This document shows positions 1-6,406 of a stretch of DNA of 7,888 nucleotides, piece by piece. Origin of the DNA: a bacterium (lineage in GTDB: Bacteria; Krumholzibacteriota; Krumholzibacteria; LZORAL124-64-63). Where the stretch lies: NCBI GenBank assembly GCA_003646045.1, contig QNDV01000090.1, forward strand, positions 1 through 7,888. Reading direction: 5' to 3'. Position numbers and translations under genes: made by a program. A model generated the notes under the pieces. The model saw only the letters and a program-made list of their open reading frames with translations, did not search any database and was not told where the DNA came from. Every line of letters begins with the position of its first letter. The stretch's first letter is position 1.

Positions 1-792
1 GCCACCACCGACGATTACGCCGTGGAGTTGGCGAGCATTCCCCGCAATTTCCTGGTCTACGGCTCCTGGCTGGCCACCCCGGCGGTGCTGTTGCGCGATC
101 AAACCCTTTTCACCACGGCCGGGCTGTTGACCGGTGCGGCTTTCTGGGCGCTGTGGGGCTGGTTGGCGCGTCGCGCGCTGGTGGCGGGCCGGTCGGCCCT
201 GCTGGTCTGTTTGGTACTGGCCGCGGCCTCCCTGGCTCCGGCCACCGTCCTGGGCGATCACGCCGTGCCGCGCTACGGTTATGGACCCTTCGCGGCGCTG
301 GCCGTGTCGGTGGTGCTGGTGCTGTACAGGTCGGTCGGGCCGTCGCGCCGAACGCTGGTGATGATGGTACCCCTGCTGTGGCTGGTGGCCTGGGGCGGTG
401 TCCAATACCACCTCGACGCACGTTATCCCAGCGGACGTGCCTTCCATCGCCTGGTATTCAAGGAGCGGGTGTCACAGTATCTCTGTCATAATTACGTCCA
501 GGCGGGGCTGGTCGACGGGGACCGTGTGGTCATAGTGCAGGACGCTTCGACGAACGACGCGATGATCCGCGTACTGCGCGAAGGTGGTGCCGACGATCTG
601 GCCCTGCGGCTGGTTGTTGGCCCGCGGGCCAGACTGGAGTGGGTGCGCGAACTGGGTCCCGAACACGCCGGGGCCTATGTCTTCGGCACCCGGGGCGAGA
701 ACCTGGTCCCGCGGGGGCGTGCACCGGGTCGTTCCCCCGAAACCAGCGACGAAAACGCTTCCGATATTGCACCGTCAGACACAAGTAGGTAA
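1..792 (+). CDS. C-terminal part of a multi-span membrane protein (partial at 5' end)
   Basis: The reading frame is open from the first base of the window, so this is the last 263 residues of a longer protein; a GTG at 22 is in frame but there is no reason to take it as the start. About four or five hydrophobic segments lie in roughly residues 15-135, including stretches near 65-83, 92-110 and 119-134. A soluble C-terminal region of about 125 residues follows and ends in a hydrophilic, probably disordered tail. The segment GDHAVPRYGYGPFAAL recalls the (E)RYLYLPS-type motif in membrane glycosyltransferase-like (GT39/TMTC-like) proteins, so a polyprenyl-sugar-dependent transferase is a possible but weak guess. 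The catalytic N-terminal part is not in view. It ends in TAA, 49 bases before the next gene on the same strand. Confidence 0.6.
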   Translation, partial: ATTDDYAVELASIPRNFLVYGSWLATPAVLLRDQTLFTTAGLLTGAAFWALWGWLARRALVAGRSALLVCLVLAAASLAPATVLGDHAVPRYGYGPFAALAVSVVLVLYRSVGPSRRTLVMMVPLLWLVAWGGVQYHLDARYPSGRAFHRLVFKERVSQYLCHNYVQAGLVDGDRVVIVQDASTNDAMIRVLREGGADDLALRLVVGPRARLEWVRELGPEHAGAYVFGTRGENLVPRGRAPGRSPETSDENASDIAPSDTSR

Positions 793-827
793 GCTACGGG
801 ACGGATTCCGATAAACGTCCCACCAAC

Positions 828-833
828 GGGGAG
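828..833 (+). promoter_or_regulatory. Ribosome binding site for the chalcone-isomerase-like gene
   Basis: GGGGAG lies 8 bases before the ATG at 842, which fixes this start. Confidence 0.6.
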
Positions 834-841
834 AAACCGCC

Positions 842-1453
842 ATGATACGTCGCCTGATCCTGTTGAGTATGATCCTGACCCTGGGTGCCCTCGTCGTTCA
901 ACCGGCTGCCGCCATTGTCGAGGAGAAGTCCGGCAAGGAGTATCCCGACACCGTAGTTCAGGGTACGGGCGATGTCGCCGCAACCCTGGCGGCCACCGGC
1001 GTGGGTCTGCGCGAGAAGACGTTCATGAAGGTGGATGTCTATACCATCGTGTCGTACGTGATGGAGGGCGTCGACCTGGGCAGCGAACCGGCCGCCACTC
1101 TGGTCAAACTCAAGGAACCCAAGCGTCTGCAAATGGATCTGCGCCGGGGGTTCAGTCGTGAAAAGCTCATCAATGCGTTCGTGGAAGTTATCGAAAAGAA
1201 CTACGAGGACCGGACGGCATTCGCCGCCGACATGGATACGTTCTCGGCCTACTTCACCAGGGATGCCCAGGATGGCGATGTCATCCTGTTCGACTTCCGC
1301 CTGGATACCGGGCTGACCACGTCACTCAACGGCGAAGTGGCGGGCGTCATCGAGAACTTCGCGTTCGTCGAGGCCCTGTGGACCGTCTGGTTCGGTGAAG
1401 ATCCCGCCAACGATGATCTGCGTGACAAACTGCTCTCGGCATTGGGCGAATAG
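842..1453 (+). CDS. Exported chalcone-isomerase-like protein
   Basis: A 203-residue protein. Residues 1-24 form a signal peptide: two Arg, a hydrophobic core, then PAAA as the likely cleavage site, which places the protein in the periplasm or outside the cell. The mature part begins with a short charged stretch, then GVGLREKTFMKVDVY at residues 53-67. The end, WTVWFGEDPANDDLRDKLL from about residue 180, matches the C-terminal pattern of bacterial chalcone-isomerase-like proteins (chalcone_3 type). The family shares the fold of plant chalcone isomerase, but bacterial exported members have no established flavonoid activity and are usually of unknown role; lipid or fatty acid binding is one suggestion for the fold. 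A good Shine-Dalgarno precedes the ATG and a strong hairpin follows the stop. The family call is fairly confident; the function is not known. Confidence 0.8.
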   Translation: MIRRLILLSMILTLGALVVQPAAAIVEEKSGKEYPDTVVQGTGDVAATLAATGVGLREKTFMKVDVYTIVSYVMEGVDLGSEPAATLVKLKEPKRLQMDLRRGFSREKLINAFVEVIEKNYEDRTAFAADMDTFSAYFTRDAQDGDVILFDFRLDTGLTTSLNGEVAGVIENFAFVEALWTVWFGEDPANDDLRDKLLSALGE

Positions 1454-1480
1454 TCCGCTCGGTTGGATTGACTGCAACGA

Positions 1481-1510
1481 GAAGCGGGAACCCTGAGGGG
1501 TTCCCGCTTC
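1481..1510. terminator. Perfect 13-bp hairpin between convergent genes, likely bidirectional terminator
   Basis: GAAGCGGGAACCC (1481-1493), a TGAG loop, and the exact reverse complement GGGTTCCCGCTTC (1498-1510). It starts 27 bases after the stop of the chalcone-isomerase-like gene and lies 25 bases beyond the stop of the - strand gene, so it can serve both. There is no T-run on either side, so it is not a textbook intrinsic terminator; it could instead be an RNA 3'-end stabiliser. Confidence 0.7.
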
Positions 1511-1535
1511 GTATACCGGGTTGCCGTGCCGCGGG

Positions 1536-2021
1536 TCAGCGGTAGCGGCTCTTGATCTCTCCCCAGGACACATCGTCGTCGTCCACCACATCGCAGACGA
1601 TATGGGTCGAAGTCTCCACAGTGTGGATATCGAGGCGATCGTCCTCGCCCCAGGGAGCGATGATGGTCAACTCGCAGTTCACCACGGTCAGTCCGATGAG
1701 GTGGATGTAATCGTCGGTGATATCATTCCAGATCCAGCTCAGATGGTAGTAGACGTACTTGTCGCCAGTCAGTTCGAGGGGCTCCACGGTCTCGAAGTGC
1801 AGAAGTTTCAGACCGTCTTCATCGACCAGCGTAACCACTACCCGTACCGAGGCCTCGTTCACCCGACTGCGGTAGTTGGCGCGGAAATCTATCTCGAAGT
1901 GCTGGCAATCCGCCGAGATCTCAGGGACCTCGATGTGGGTGGCGTGGGCAACTGTCGGTACAAGTCCCGCCAGTAGCAAAGTCACCAAGGGCATGAATGC
2001 CAAAAACAAAGCGCGGCGCAT
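1536..2021 (-). CDS. Small secreted protein of unknown function
   Basis: A 161-residue protein I do not recognise. The ATG at 2021 is chosen because AGGGAG stands 6 bases before it and a clean signal peptide starts there: MRR, a hydrophobic core, and cleavage probably after AHA at residue 27. The frame stays open to an earlier in-frame start at 2069, but the 16 extra residues would precede the signal peptide. The mature domain of about 134 residues alternates hydrophobic and polar residues as in a beta-sandwich, is rich in Val, Thr, Tyr and acidic residues, and carries a VVDDDD run near the C-terminus. It has three Cys (39, 116, 143), so at most one disulfide with one free thiol. It is a single-gene unit, convergent with the chalcone-isomerase-like gene and divergent from the acyl-CoA ligase gene. 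Start and export are well supported; the function is unknown. Confidence 0.7.
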   Translation of the reverse strand: MRRALFLAFMPLVTLLLAGLVPTVAHATHIEVPEISADCQHFEIDFRANYRSRVNEASVRVVVTLVDEDGLKLLHFETVEPLELTGDKYVYYHLSWIWNDITDDYIHLIGLTVVNCELTIIAPWGEDDRLDIHTVETSTHIVCDVVDDDDVSWGEIKSRYR

Positions 2022-2089
2022 TGATATCTCCCTGAAGCCGTAGCGTCGCAGATTGACAGCGACGCACACTAGAACATCCCCTACCCATT

Positions 2090-2118
2090 ACATTACCCAA
2101 CCTGGCACAGAAAGTCAA
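2090..2118 (-). promoter_or_regulatory. Candidate sigma70-type promoter for the secreted-protein gene
   Basis: Read on the - strand, TTGACT (2118-2113) is followed after 17 bases by TAATGT (2095-2090). The first is a 5/6 match to TTGACA. The second matches TATAAT at its first, second and last positions. It would give a leader of about 60 bases before the ATG at 2021. This is an inference from consensus only, and the organism's own promoter rules are unknown. Confidence 0.35.
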
Positions 2119-2300
2119 TTATCGAGACTTTGCCTACAATAAAAGCACGATAAGTGGGCCTGCCCTGCGGGGCGGAGAAAAATGATACTCTATTTCAGAG
2201 CGAAAATCAACCATGGCAGCCGCTGGAATGGCTCAGAACGCCATTTGCACCAGATCAAAACCAAGTTAGTTTCTAATGGTAAGAGACCCTCCGACTCGAT

Positions 2301-2305
2301 GGGAG
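2301..2305 (+). promoter_or_regulatory. Ribosome binding site deciding the GTG start of the acyl-CoA ligase
   Basis: GGGAG ends 7 bases before the GTG at 2313. No comparable site precedes the in-frame ATG codons further in (2337, 2400). Confidence 0.6.
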
Positions 2306-2312
2306 ACGATAC

Positions 2313-4109
2313 GTGCGAAATCTTGCCCTGGACATCATGGATGCAGCAGTCGAATACGGTGACGCGGTTGCCCTGCGCCGCCGAGTTGACGATGTGTATA
2401 TGGAGATGACCTATCGTCAATTAGCGTGGAACATCGACCGCTGCGGTGGTGCGCTGGTGGATCTGGGCCTGGCCGTGGGGGACCGGGTAGCCATTTTTTC
2501 GCCCAACCTGCCCGAGTGGTTCGTAGCCGATTACGGCACCTTGTCGGTGGGCGGTGTCAGCGTGCCTATCTATGCCACCAACACCACCGACCAGGCGGCG
2601 GCGATCGTGGACGACTCCGGAGCCCGGATCATCTGCGCCGGGACCGCCAACGAACTGGCCATCGCCCGCGAACTGCTCAAGCGGTGTGATGCGCTTACTA
2701 CGATCATTGCCCTGGCACCGGGTCTGGAGGCCGAGGGCGACGGTGTACACACCCTGGCGGGATTGCTGGAAGGTGAAGTAGCTGCTGCCACGCGGGCGGA
2801 GTTGGCGACACGCCGTGCTGCCGCCGGCATGGATGACCTGGCAACCATCATCTACACCAGTGGCACTACCGGCATACCCAAGGGCGTTATGCTGCGCCAC
2901 CGCAATTTCAACAACCAGTTCACGACCCTCGACACGCGCTTCGAGGTGGGACCGCACGATCGCTCCCTGTGCTTCCTGCCGTTGAGCCACGTCTACGAGC
3001 GGTCGTGGTCTGCCTATACTTTTCTCAAGGGCGTGGAGAACACGGTGTTGTCCAATCCCCGCGAGGTGGTAGAGGCCCTTGCCACGGTGCGGCCCACGGT
3101 CATGGTGTCGGCGCCCCGCCTGTACGAAAAGGCCAACAGCGCCATCATGACCCGGGTGGAGGCGGCCCCGCCGTTGCGGCGCAAGCTCTTCCACTGGGCC
3201 ATCGACGTGGGGCATACCTATCACACGGCGCGTTACGGTGGCGAGAGCCCGGGCCTGGCGGTGCGCCTGAAGTACGCGGTGGCTGACCGTCTCGTACTGA
3301 CCAAGGTTCGCAATGTCATGGGCGGTCCGAAGAATTTCTTCTCGTCCGGCGGCGCGGCCCTGGCCCGCCCGGTGGAGGAGTTCTTCCTGAGCCTGGGCCT
3401 GCTGATCTGCCAGGGTTACGGACTGACCGAGACCGCACCCATGCTGACGGCCAATTCGCCGGGCGCATTCCGCTTCGGCACGGTGGGAAAACCCGTGGAC
3501 GAGGTGGAGATCCGCATCGGCGAGGAGGGCGAGATCCAGGTCAAGGGCCCCAACGTCATGGATGGCTACTGGAACAAGCCGGAGGCCACCGCCGAGGCGT
3601 TCATCGACGGCTGGTTCCGCACCGGCGACGTGGGCCATCTGGACGACGACGGCTACCTGGTCATCACCGACCGTATCAAGGACCTGATCGTCACTTCGGG
3701 TGGCAAGAACGTGGCGCCCCAGCGCATCGAGGCCCTGATCGGTCGCGACCACTACATCGACCAGATGGCGGTGGTGGGCGACAGGCAGAAGTTCGTCAGC
3801 GCCATCGTGGTGCCGGCCTTCGCGGCCCTGCAGGATTTCGCCGAGCAGAAGAAGCTGCAGTTCGCCGATCATGAGGAGCTGATCCGCCTGCCCGAGGTCG
3901 TCGAGCTCTACGCCAACCGCATCCGCGAGGCAGGCCGCAATCTGGCGCCTTTCGAGAAGGTGAAGCGCTTCACCCTGGTGGCGAAGGAATTTTCACAGGC
4001 CGCCGGCGAGATCACGCCCACCTTGAAGGTGCGGCGGCGGGTGATCACCAAGAAGTACCATGATCTCATCGAGCGGATGTATCGGCCGGAGGCGGGTGGG
4101 TCGGAGTGA
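2313..4109 (+). CDS. Long-chain fatty acid--CoA ligase (AMP-forming acyl-CoA synthetase, FAA1/FadD15 type)
   Basis: A 598-residue member of the ANL adenylating superfamily, close to the usual length (about 600) of bacterial FadD15-type ligases. It activates a free fatty acid with ATP to an acyl-adenylate and transfers it to CoA, at the cytoplasmic face of the membrane, feeding beta-oxidation or lipid synthesis. The P-loop-like ATP motif YTSGTTGIPKG is at residues 181-191, the adenine/acyl motif GYGLTETAP at 368-376, GWFRTGD (ribose-binding Asp) at 433-439, and the hinge motif DRIKDLIVTSGGKN from 453. The C-terminal catalytic Lys is K572 in ITPTLKVRRR. All core residues are present, so it should be active. 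The start is a GTG with a good Shine-Dalgarno. It appears to be transcribed alone, divergent from the secreted-protein gene and convergent with the ars operon. Chain-length preference cannot be read from the sequence. Confidence 0.93.
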   Translation: MRNLALDIMDAAVEYGDAVALRRRVDDVYMEMTYRQLAWNIDRCGGALVDLGLAVGDRVAIFSPNLPEWFVADYGTLSVGGVSVPIYATNTTDQAAAIVDDSGARIICAGTANELAIARELLKRCDALTTIIALAPGLEAEGDGVHTLAGLLEGEVAAATRAELATRRAAAGMDDLATIIYTSGTTGIPKGVMLRHRNFNNQFTTLDTRFEVGPHDRSLCFLPLSHVYERSWSAYTFLKGVENTVLSNPREVVEALATVRPTVMVSAPRLYEKANSAIMTRVEAAPPLRRKLFHWAIDVGHTYHTARYGGESPGLAVRLKYAVADRLVLTKVRNVMGGPKNFFSSGGAALARPVEEFFLSLGLLICQGYGLTETAPMLTANSPGAFRFGTVGKPVDEVEIRIGEEGEIQVKGPNVMDGYWNKPEATAEAFIDGWFRTGDVGHLDDDGYLVITDRIKDLIVTSGGKNVAPQRIEALIGRDHYIDQMAVVGDRQKFVSAIVVPAFAALQDFAEQKKLQFADHEELIRLPEVVELYANRIREAGRNLAPFEKVKRFTLVAKEFSQAAGEITPTLKVRRRVITKKYHDLIERMYRPEAGGSE

Positions 4110-4110
4110 T

Positions 4111-4124
4111 GGCCCCCGGGGGCC
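4111..4124. repeat. GC-only palindrome between convergent genes
   Basis: GGCCCCCGGGGGCC is a perfect 14-base palindrome, one base after the acyl-CoA ligase stop and 16 bases beyond the end of the - strand operon. It can fold only as a short 5-bp stem with a CCGG loop and has no T-run. It may help terminate both converging transcripts, but it is a poor intrinsic terminator. Confidence 0.35.
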
Positions 4125-4140
4125 CCGGCCCGGTGGAGGT

Positions 4141-4866
4141 TCAGGTCGCTGGATCATCCACACCGAGCCCGGCCATGAACAGCGTCCGGTATTCATCACG
4201 GAAAGCCGCCGGCGTGTAGTCGGCGATGGCGGTTACCAGATGATCCAGCTCGTGTCCGTGGTGCGGACTGTGGGACCTGACGAATTCTATTTCGCGTTGG
4301 TGGAATGACCGCAATGCGATGCGCCGCCAATCCTCGGCGAACACTTCCTGTAAACGGCCCCACGCAAATACTCCTGCCAGGAAGCTCTCGCGCCGAGTCG
4401 CGTCGCTTAGCTGTTCGTCGTCCTGCACCGGTACCAGGGGCAGGCGGGTGGCGAAAGCGGCGGCAAAGAGTCCTCTGCCACTGTGCTGCTCCCGGCCGCC
4501 GGCGCCGACGACCTTGACCCGCGCCAAGCCACAACTGGGCGACCTCGCCTTGAAGATGTAGCCGCAGATGTTGTCGCTCTCCAGTTTGCGCACGCGTTTC
4601 CCGGCGTAGCGATTCATGGGCGCTGTCCAGTCGGTACCGGATTCCGTTGCCACCATGCGTGGCGCCTGGGGGTCGCCCGCCAGTTGGACGGTTTCACGGG
4701 GGACGGTCATGCCCACCTCGACCTCTGGGCAAACCGGCACCAGGGTCACCTGACGGGCCAGGGTGTCGGTGATCCAGTCGTCGCGACGGTGATCGCCATC
4801 GTAGCGAACGTTCTCACCCAGCAGACAGGAGCTGACGGCTATGCGGATGTGGCGGTGGTCGGTCAT
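4141..4866 (-). CDS. DUF523 (TudS-like, [4Fe-4S] desulfidase family) protein with a shortened DUF1722 tail
   Basis: A 241-residue protein, last in the ars operon. The ATG at 4866 is chosen because it forms an ATGA overlap with the stop of the gene before it; an in-frame GTG at 4896 would overlap far more. The N-terminal DUF523 domain (about 1-165) shows SSCLLGE (12-18), VPVCPEVEVG (43-52) and SPSCG (109-113). The three cysteines C14, C46 and C112 match those that hold the [4Fe-4S] cluster in the family member TudS, which removes sulfur from thiouracil. C101 is an extra Cys. The style GYIFKARSPSCGLARVKV resembles the DUF523-DUF1722 fusions; from memory these include RudS, which desulfurates 4-thiouridine in tRNA. 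The DUF1722 part starts near FHQREIEFVRSHSP (188-201) but stops at 241, about half its normal length. No frameshift remnant was seen in the short sequence before the neighbouring gene. The substrate here is unknown. Confidence 0.8.
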   Translation of the reverse strand: MTDHRHIRIAVSSCLLGENVRYDGDHRRDDWITDTLARQVTLVPVCPEVEVGMTVPRETVQLAGDPQAPRMVATESGTDWTAPMNRYAGKRVRKLESDNICGYIFKARSPSCGLARVKVVGAGGREQHSGRGLFAAAFATRLPLVPVQDDEQLSDATRRESFLAGVFAWGRLQEVFAEDWRRIALRSFHQREIEFVRSHSPHHGHELDHLVTAIADYTPAAFRDEYRTLFMAGLGVDDPAT

Positions 4867-5720
4867 TCCCTCGACTCGTGTGCATGGCCCAGCCACCCCG
4901 CGTAGAGATCGGGTCGCCGGTCCCTGAGGAAGAGACGTCGTCCGTGGGATTGTATCACCTGCGCCGGATCCACGTCGCAGGTCAGGATTTCATCGGTGCC
5001 TGCTCCGGCCCGGGCCAGCACCCGACCGTCCGGGCCACACACGAACGACTCGCCGGCGAAGGTCAGGTGCTCCTCCCTGCCCACGCGGTTGACCAGGGCG
5101 GTGAAGTAGCCGTTCTGGAACGCCGCCACCCGCATCTCCGCCTCGTACAACCCGTCCGGCCACTCGCCCGTCGCCCCGGCCTGGGGCACGATCACCAACT
5201 CGGCTCCGGCCACTGCCAGGGCGCGCATGTACTCTGGATAGTGCCGGTCGTAGCAGATGGCCACGCCGAGGCGTCCGACCCAGGTGTCGTAGACGGGGGC
5301 GCCGGTGTCCCCCGGATGATAGTAGCCTTGCTCGTGGAAGTGCTCGTAATCAGTGATGTGCACCATGCGGGTGATACCCAGGATGGTGCCGTCGCCGTCG
5401 ATCACCGGGGAGCTGTCGTAGGTCAAGGGGTGGGCGCCACCGGTGTCCGGTCCCTCTTCGAAGACGTTCAGCACGATGACCACGCCGAATTCCTTGGCCA
5501 GGGCGCAGAAGGCGTCGGTGGTGGGGCCGGGAACTGGCTCGGCGTTGGCGACCAGTTCGGGAGTGGCGTGGACCTGGGGGTAGAAGCGGTCGAAGGCCAG
5601 TTCGGCGAAGGCGATGAGCTCGGCGCCGTCTTCGGCGGCCCGGCGGGCGGCGGCCAGACCGCGGACCAGGTTGGTGGGTTTGTCAGGGGAGGCGTGTTGT
5701 TGGATGAGGGCGAGTTTCAT
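4863..5720 (-). CDS. Nitrilase-superfamily carbon-nitrogen hydrolase with an altered catalytic triad
   Basis: A 285-residue single-domain protein of normal length for the family (amidases, N-carbamoyl hydrolases and relatives). Such enzymes use a Glu-Lys-Cys triad to hydrolyse C-N bonds and act in the cytoplasm. The general-base Glu is E40 in FAELAFDRFYP. The nucleophile is C156 in GVAICYDRHYPE, and the second structural Glu is E130 in FHEQGYYHPGD. The Lys expected in the GxYRKxH motif is replaced: the sequence reads GITRMVHI with M119 in its place. C-terminal family features such as NGYFTALVNRVGREE and FAGESFVCGPDG are intact. The nearest well-known pattern is the N-carbamoylputrescine amidase/beta-ureidopropionase branch, but the substrate cannot be assigned. 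The start ATG overlaps the arsC stop as ATGA, with GGAGG 10 bases upstream. Its stop overlaps the start of the DUF523 gene in the same way. Family is sure; activity and substrate are not. Confidence 0.88.
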   Translation of the reverse strand: MKLALIQQHASPDKPTNLVRGLAAARRAAEDGAELIAFAELAFDRFYPQVHATPELVANAEPVPGPTTDAFCALAKEFGVVIVLNVFEEGPDTGGAHPLTYDSSPVIDGDGTILGITRMVHITDYEHFHEQGYYHPGDTGAPVYDTWVGRLGVAICYDRHYPEYMRALAVAGAELVIVPQAGATGEWPDGLYEAEMRVAAFQNGYFTALVNRVGREEHLTFAGESFVCGPDGRVLARAGAGTDEILTCDVDPAQVIQSHGRRLFLRDRRPDLYAGWLGHAHESRE

Positions 5721-6157
5721 GGTGTCATGTCCTCCAGGTTACCGGGCAGTCCTGCGACCAACCCCCGAATCTCATCCCGCACCCGCCGGTAATGCCCCAG
5801 CGCCTCTTCTTCGTCCGCAGCGTCCCGCGCCAACGCCGGCGGGTCGTCAAAGCCGTGATGAACAACTCGCGTCGTCCCGGGAAAAACCGGGCAACTCTCA
5901 TGGGCGTGACCGCACACCGTGACCACGACATCCAGATCCACATCCGCCATCTCGTTCACATGCCGGCTGCGATGGCTGCTGATGTCGACTCCCGCTTCGC
6001 CCATGACCTTCACCGCGTCGGGGTTCAGGCCGTGGGTCTCGATGCCTGCAGAGTAGGCCTGAATGACATCGTCCTTGAGAGCCCGCGCCCAACCCTCGGC
6101 CATCTGGCTGCGACACGAGTTGCCGGTGCACAGGAACAGGACCCGCAACCTGGTCAC
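5717..6157 (-). CDS. arsC: Arsenate reductase, low-molecular-weight phosphatase (thioredoxin-coupled) type
   Basis: A 146-residue cytoplasmic enzyme that reduces arsenate to arsenite by a three-cysteine relay and is recycled by a thioredoxin. The P-loop CTGNSCR (C10 to R16) follows the first strand. The relay cysteines are C82 and C89 in VTVCGHAHESCP, and the catalytic Asp is D105 in FDDPP. These numbers coincide with Cys10/Cys82/Cys89/Asp105 of the S. aureus pI258 enzyme, which supports a true arsenate reductase rather than a tyrosine phosphatase. The start is the GTG at 6157: GGAGG stands 7 bases before it and it overlaps the preceding thioredoxin stop as GTGA. A longer frame reaching 6220 would add only an Arg/Gly/Pro-rich non-homologous extension. 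Its reductant is probably the mini-thioredoxin encoded just upstream. Confidence 0.92.
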   Translation of the reverse strand: MTRLRVLFLCTGNSCRSQMAEGWARALKDDVIQAYSAGIETHGLNPDAVKVMGEAGVDISSHRSRHVNEMADVDLDVVVTVCGHAHESCPVFPGTTRVVHHGFDDPPALARDAADEEEALGHYRRVRDEIRGLVAGLPGNLEDMTP

Positions 6158-6402
6158 GCCGGGGCCTCCGGGCCGATGAGCGCCTTGATCTCGTCCACGT
6201 CCGGTACGCGGCCCACGCACTTCACATCGCCGTCCACCACCAGTGCGGGTGTGGACATGACGCCGTACTTCAGGATGTCATTGACCTCGCTCACCTTGGC
6301 GATGTCATACTCCAGTTGCAACGCGTCCACCGCAGCACGGGTGCGCTCCATCAGCTTCTCGCACTTGGCACAGCCGGTGCCCAGAATCAGCAGCTTCTTC
6401 AT
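6154..6402 (-). CDS. Mini-thioredoxin (redox-active disulfide protein, glutaredoxin-like)
   Basis: An 82-residue protein with a minimal thioredoxin fold, of the small archaeal/bacterial type often called redox-active disulfide protein 2. The strand KKLLILG is followed by the active site GTGCAKC (C11 and C14). The cis-Pro is P52 in MSTPALVVDG, and a C-terminal helix begins around DVDEIKALI. A third Cys, C62, sits just after the cis-Pro loop. It is cytoplasmic, with no signal sequence. The ATG at 6402 lies 4 bases after the permease stop and its ribosome site (GAGGTAGAAGA) is inside the permease end. Its stop overlaps the arsC start. Small thioredoxins of this kind are commonly found beside DUF318-type permeases and arsC. 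The likely job is electron donor to ArsC or thiol carrier for As(III); this is inferred from position. Confidence 0.87.
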   Translation of the reverse strand: MKKLLILGTGCAKCEKLMERTRAAVDALQLEYDIAKVSEVNDILKYGVMSTPALVVDGDVKCVGRVPDVDEIKALIGPEAPA

Positions 6403-6406
6403 TCTT

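Larger units (their letters stand above)
2022..2312. other. Divergent intergenic region between the secreted protein and the acyl-CoA ligase
   Basis: This stretch of about 290 bases is visibly richer in A and T than its surroundings, as expected for a region with back-to-back promoters. On the + strand there are -10-like hexamers TACAAT (2135-2140) and TCTAAT (2272-2277), neither with a convincing -35 at 16-18 bases. Small inverted repeats are present (for example GCCC/GGGC around a TGCG loop at 2162-2173) but none is convincing as an operator, riboswitch or terminator. No tRNA or other RNA gene is evident. An ATG at 2182 opens a 75-codon frame, which I do not call as a gene. Confidence 0.5.

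Noticed and set aside
798..821. Inverted repeat GGGACG / CGTCCC with a 12-base loop in the gap before the chalcone-isomerase-like gene
   Set aside because: Only 6 bp with a long loop in a GC-rich region; no T-run, and not convincing as terminator or operator.
2182..2409. 75-codon frame upstream of and overlapping the acyl-CoA ligase start, with GGAG before its ATG
   Set aside because: The composition (many Trp, Met, Asn, no core pattern) does not look like a protein and nearly 100 bases overlap the ligase in another frame. A translated leader is conceivable but unsupported.
2421..3872. Long open frame (483 codons) on the - strand opposite the acyl-CoA ligase
   Set aside because: It mirrors the codon periodicity of a fully motif-supported gene on the other strand. 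The translation is His/Gly/Arg/Val-rich low-complexity with no family features.
4867..4896. Upstream GTG start for the DUF523 protein (10 more residues)
   Set aside because: The DUF523 domain begins directly after the inner ATG, which overlaps the previous stop as ATGA; the extension would sit inside the hydrolase gene.
4878..5792. Open frame (304 codons) on the + strand opposite the nitrilase-type gene
   Set aside because: Antisense shadow: Gly/Val/His-rich, no motifs, crosses the boundary between two real - strand genes.
6158..6220. N-terminal extension of arsC (21 more codons in frame)
   Set aside because: The extension is Gly/Arg/Pro-rich, lies wholly within the thioredoxin gene, and the GTG at 6157 has a perfect Shine-Dalgarno and GTGA overlap.
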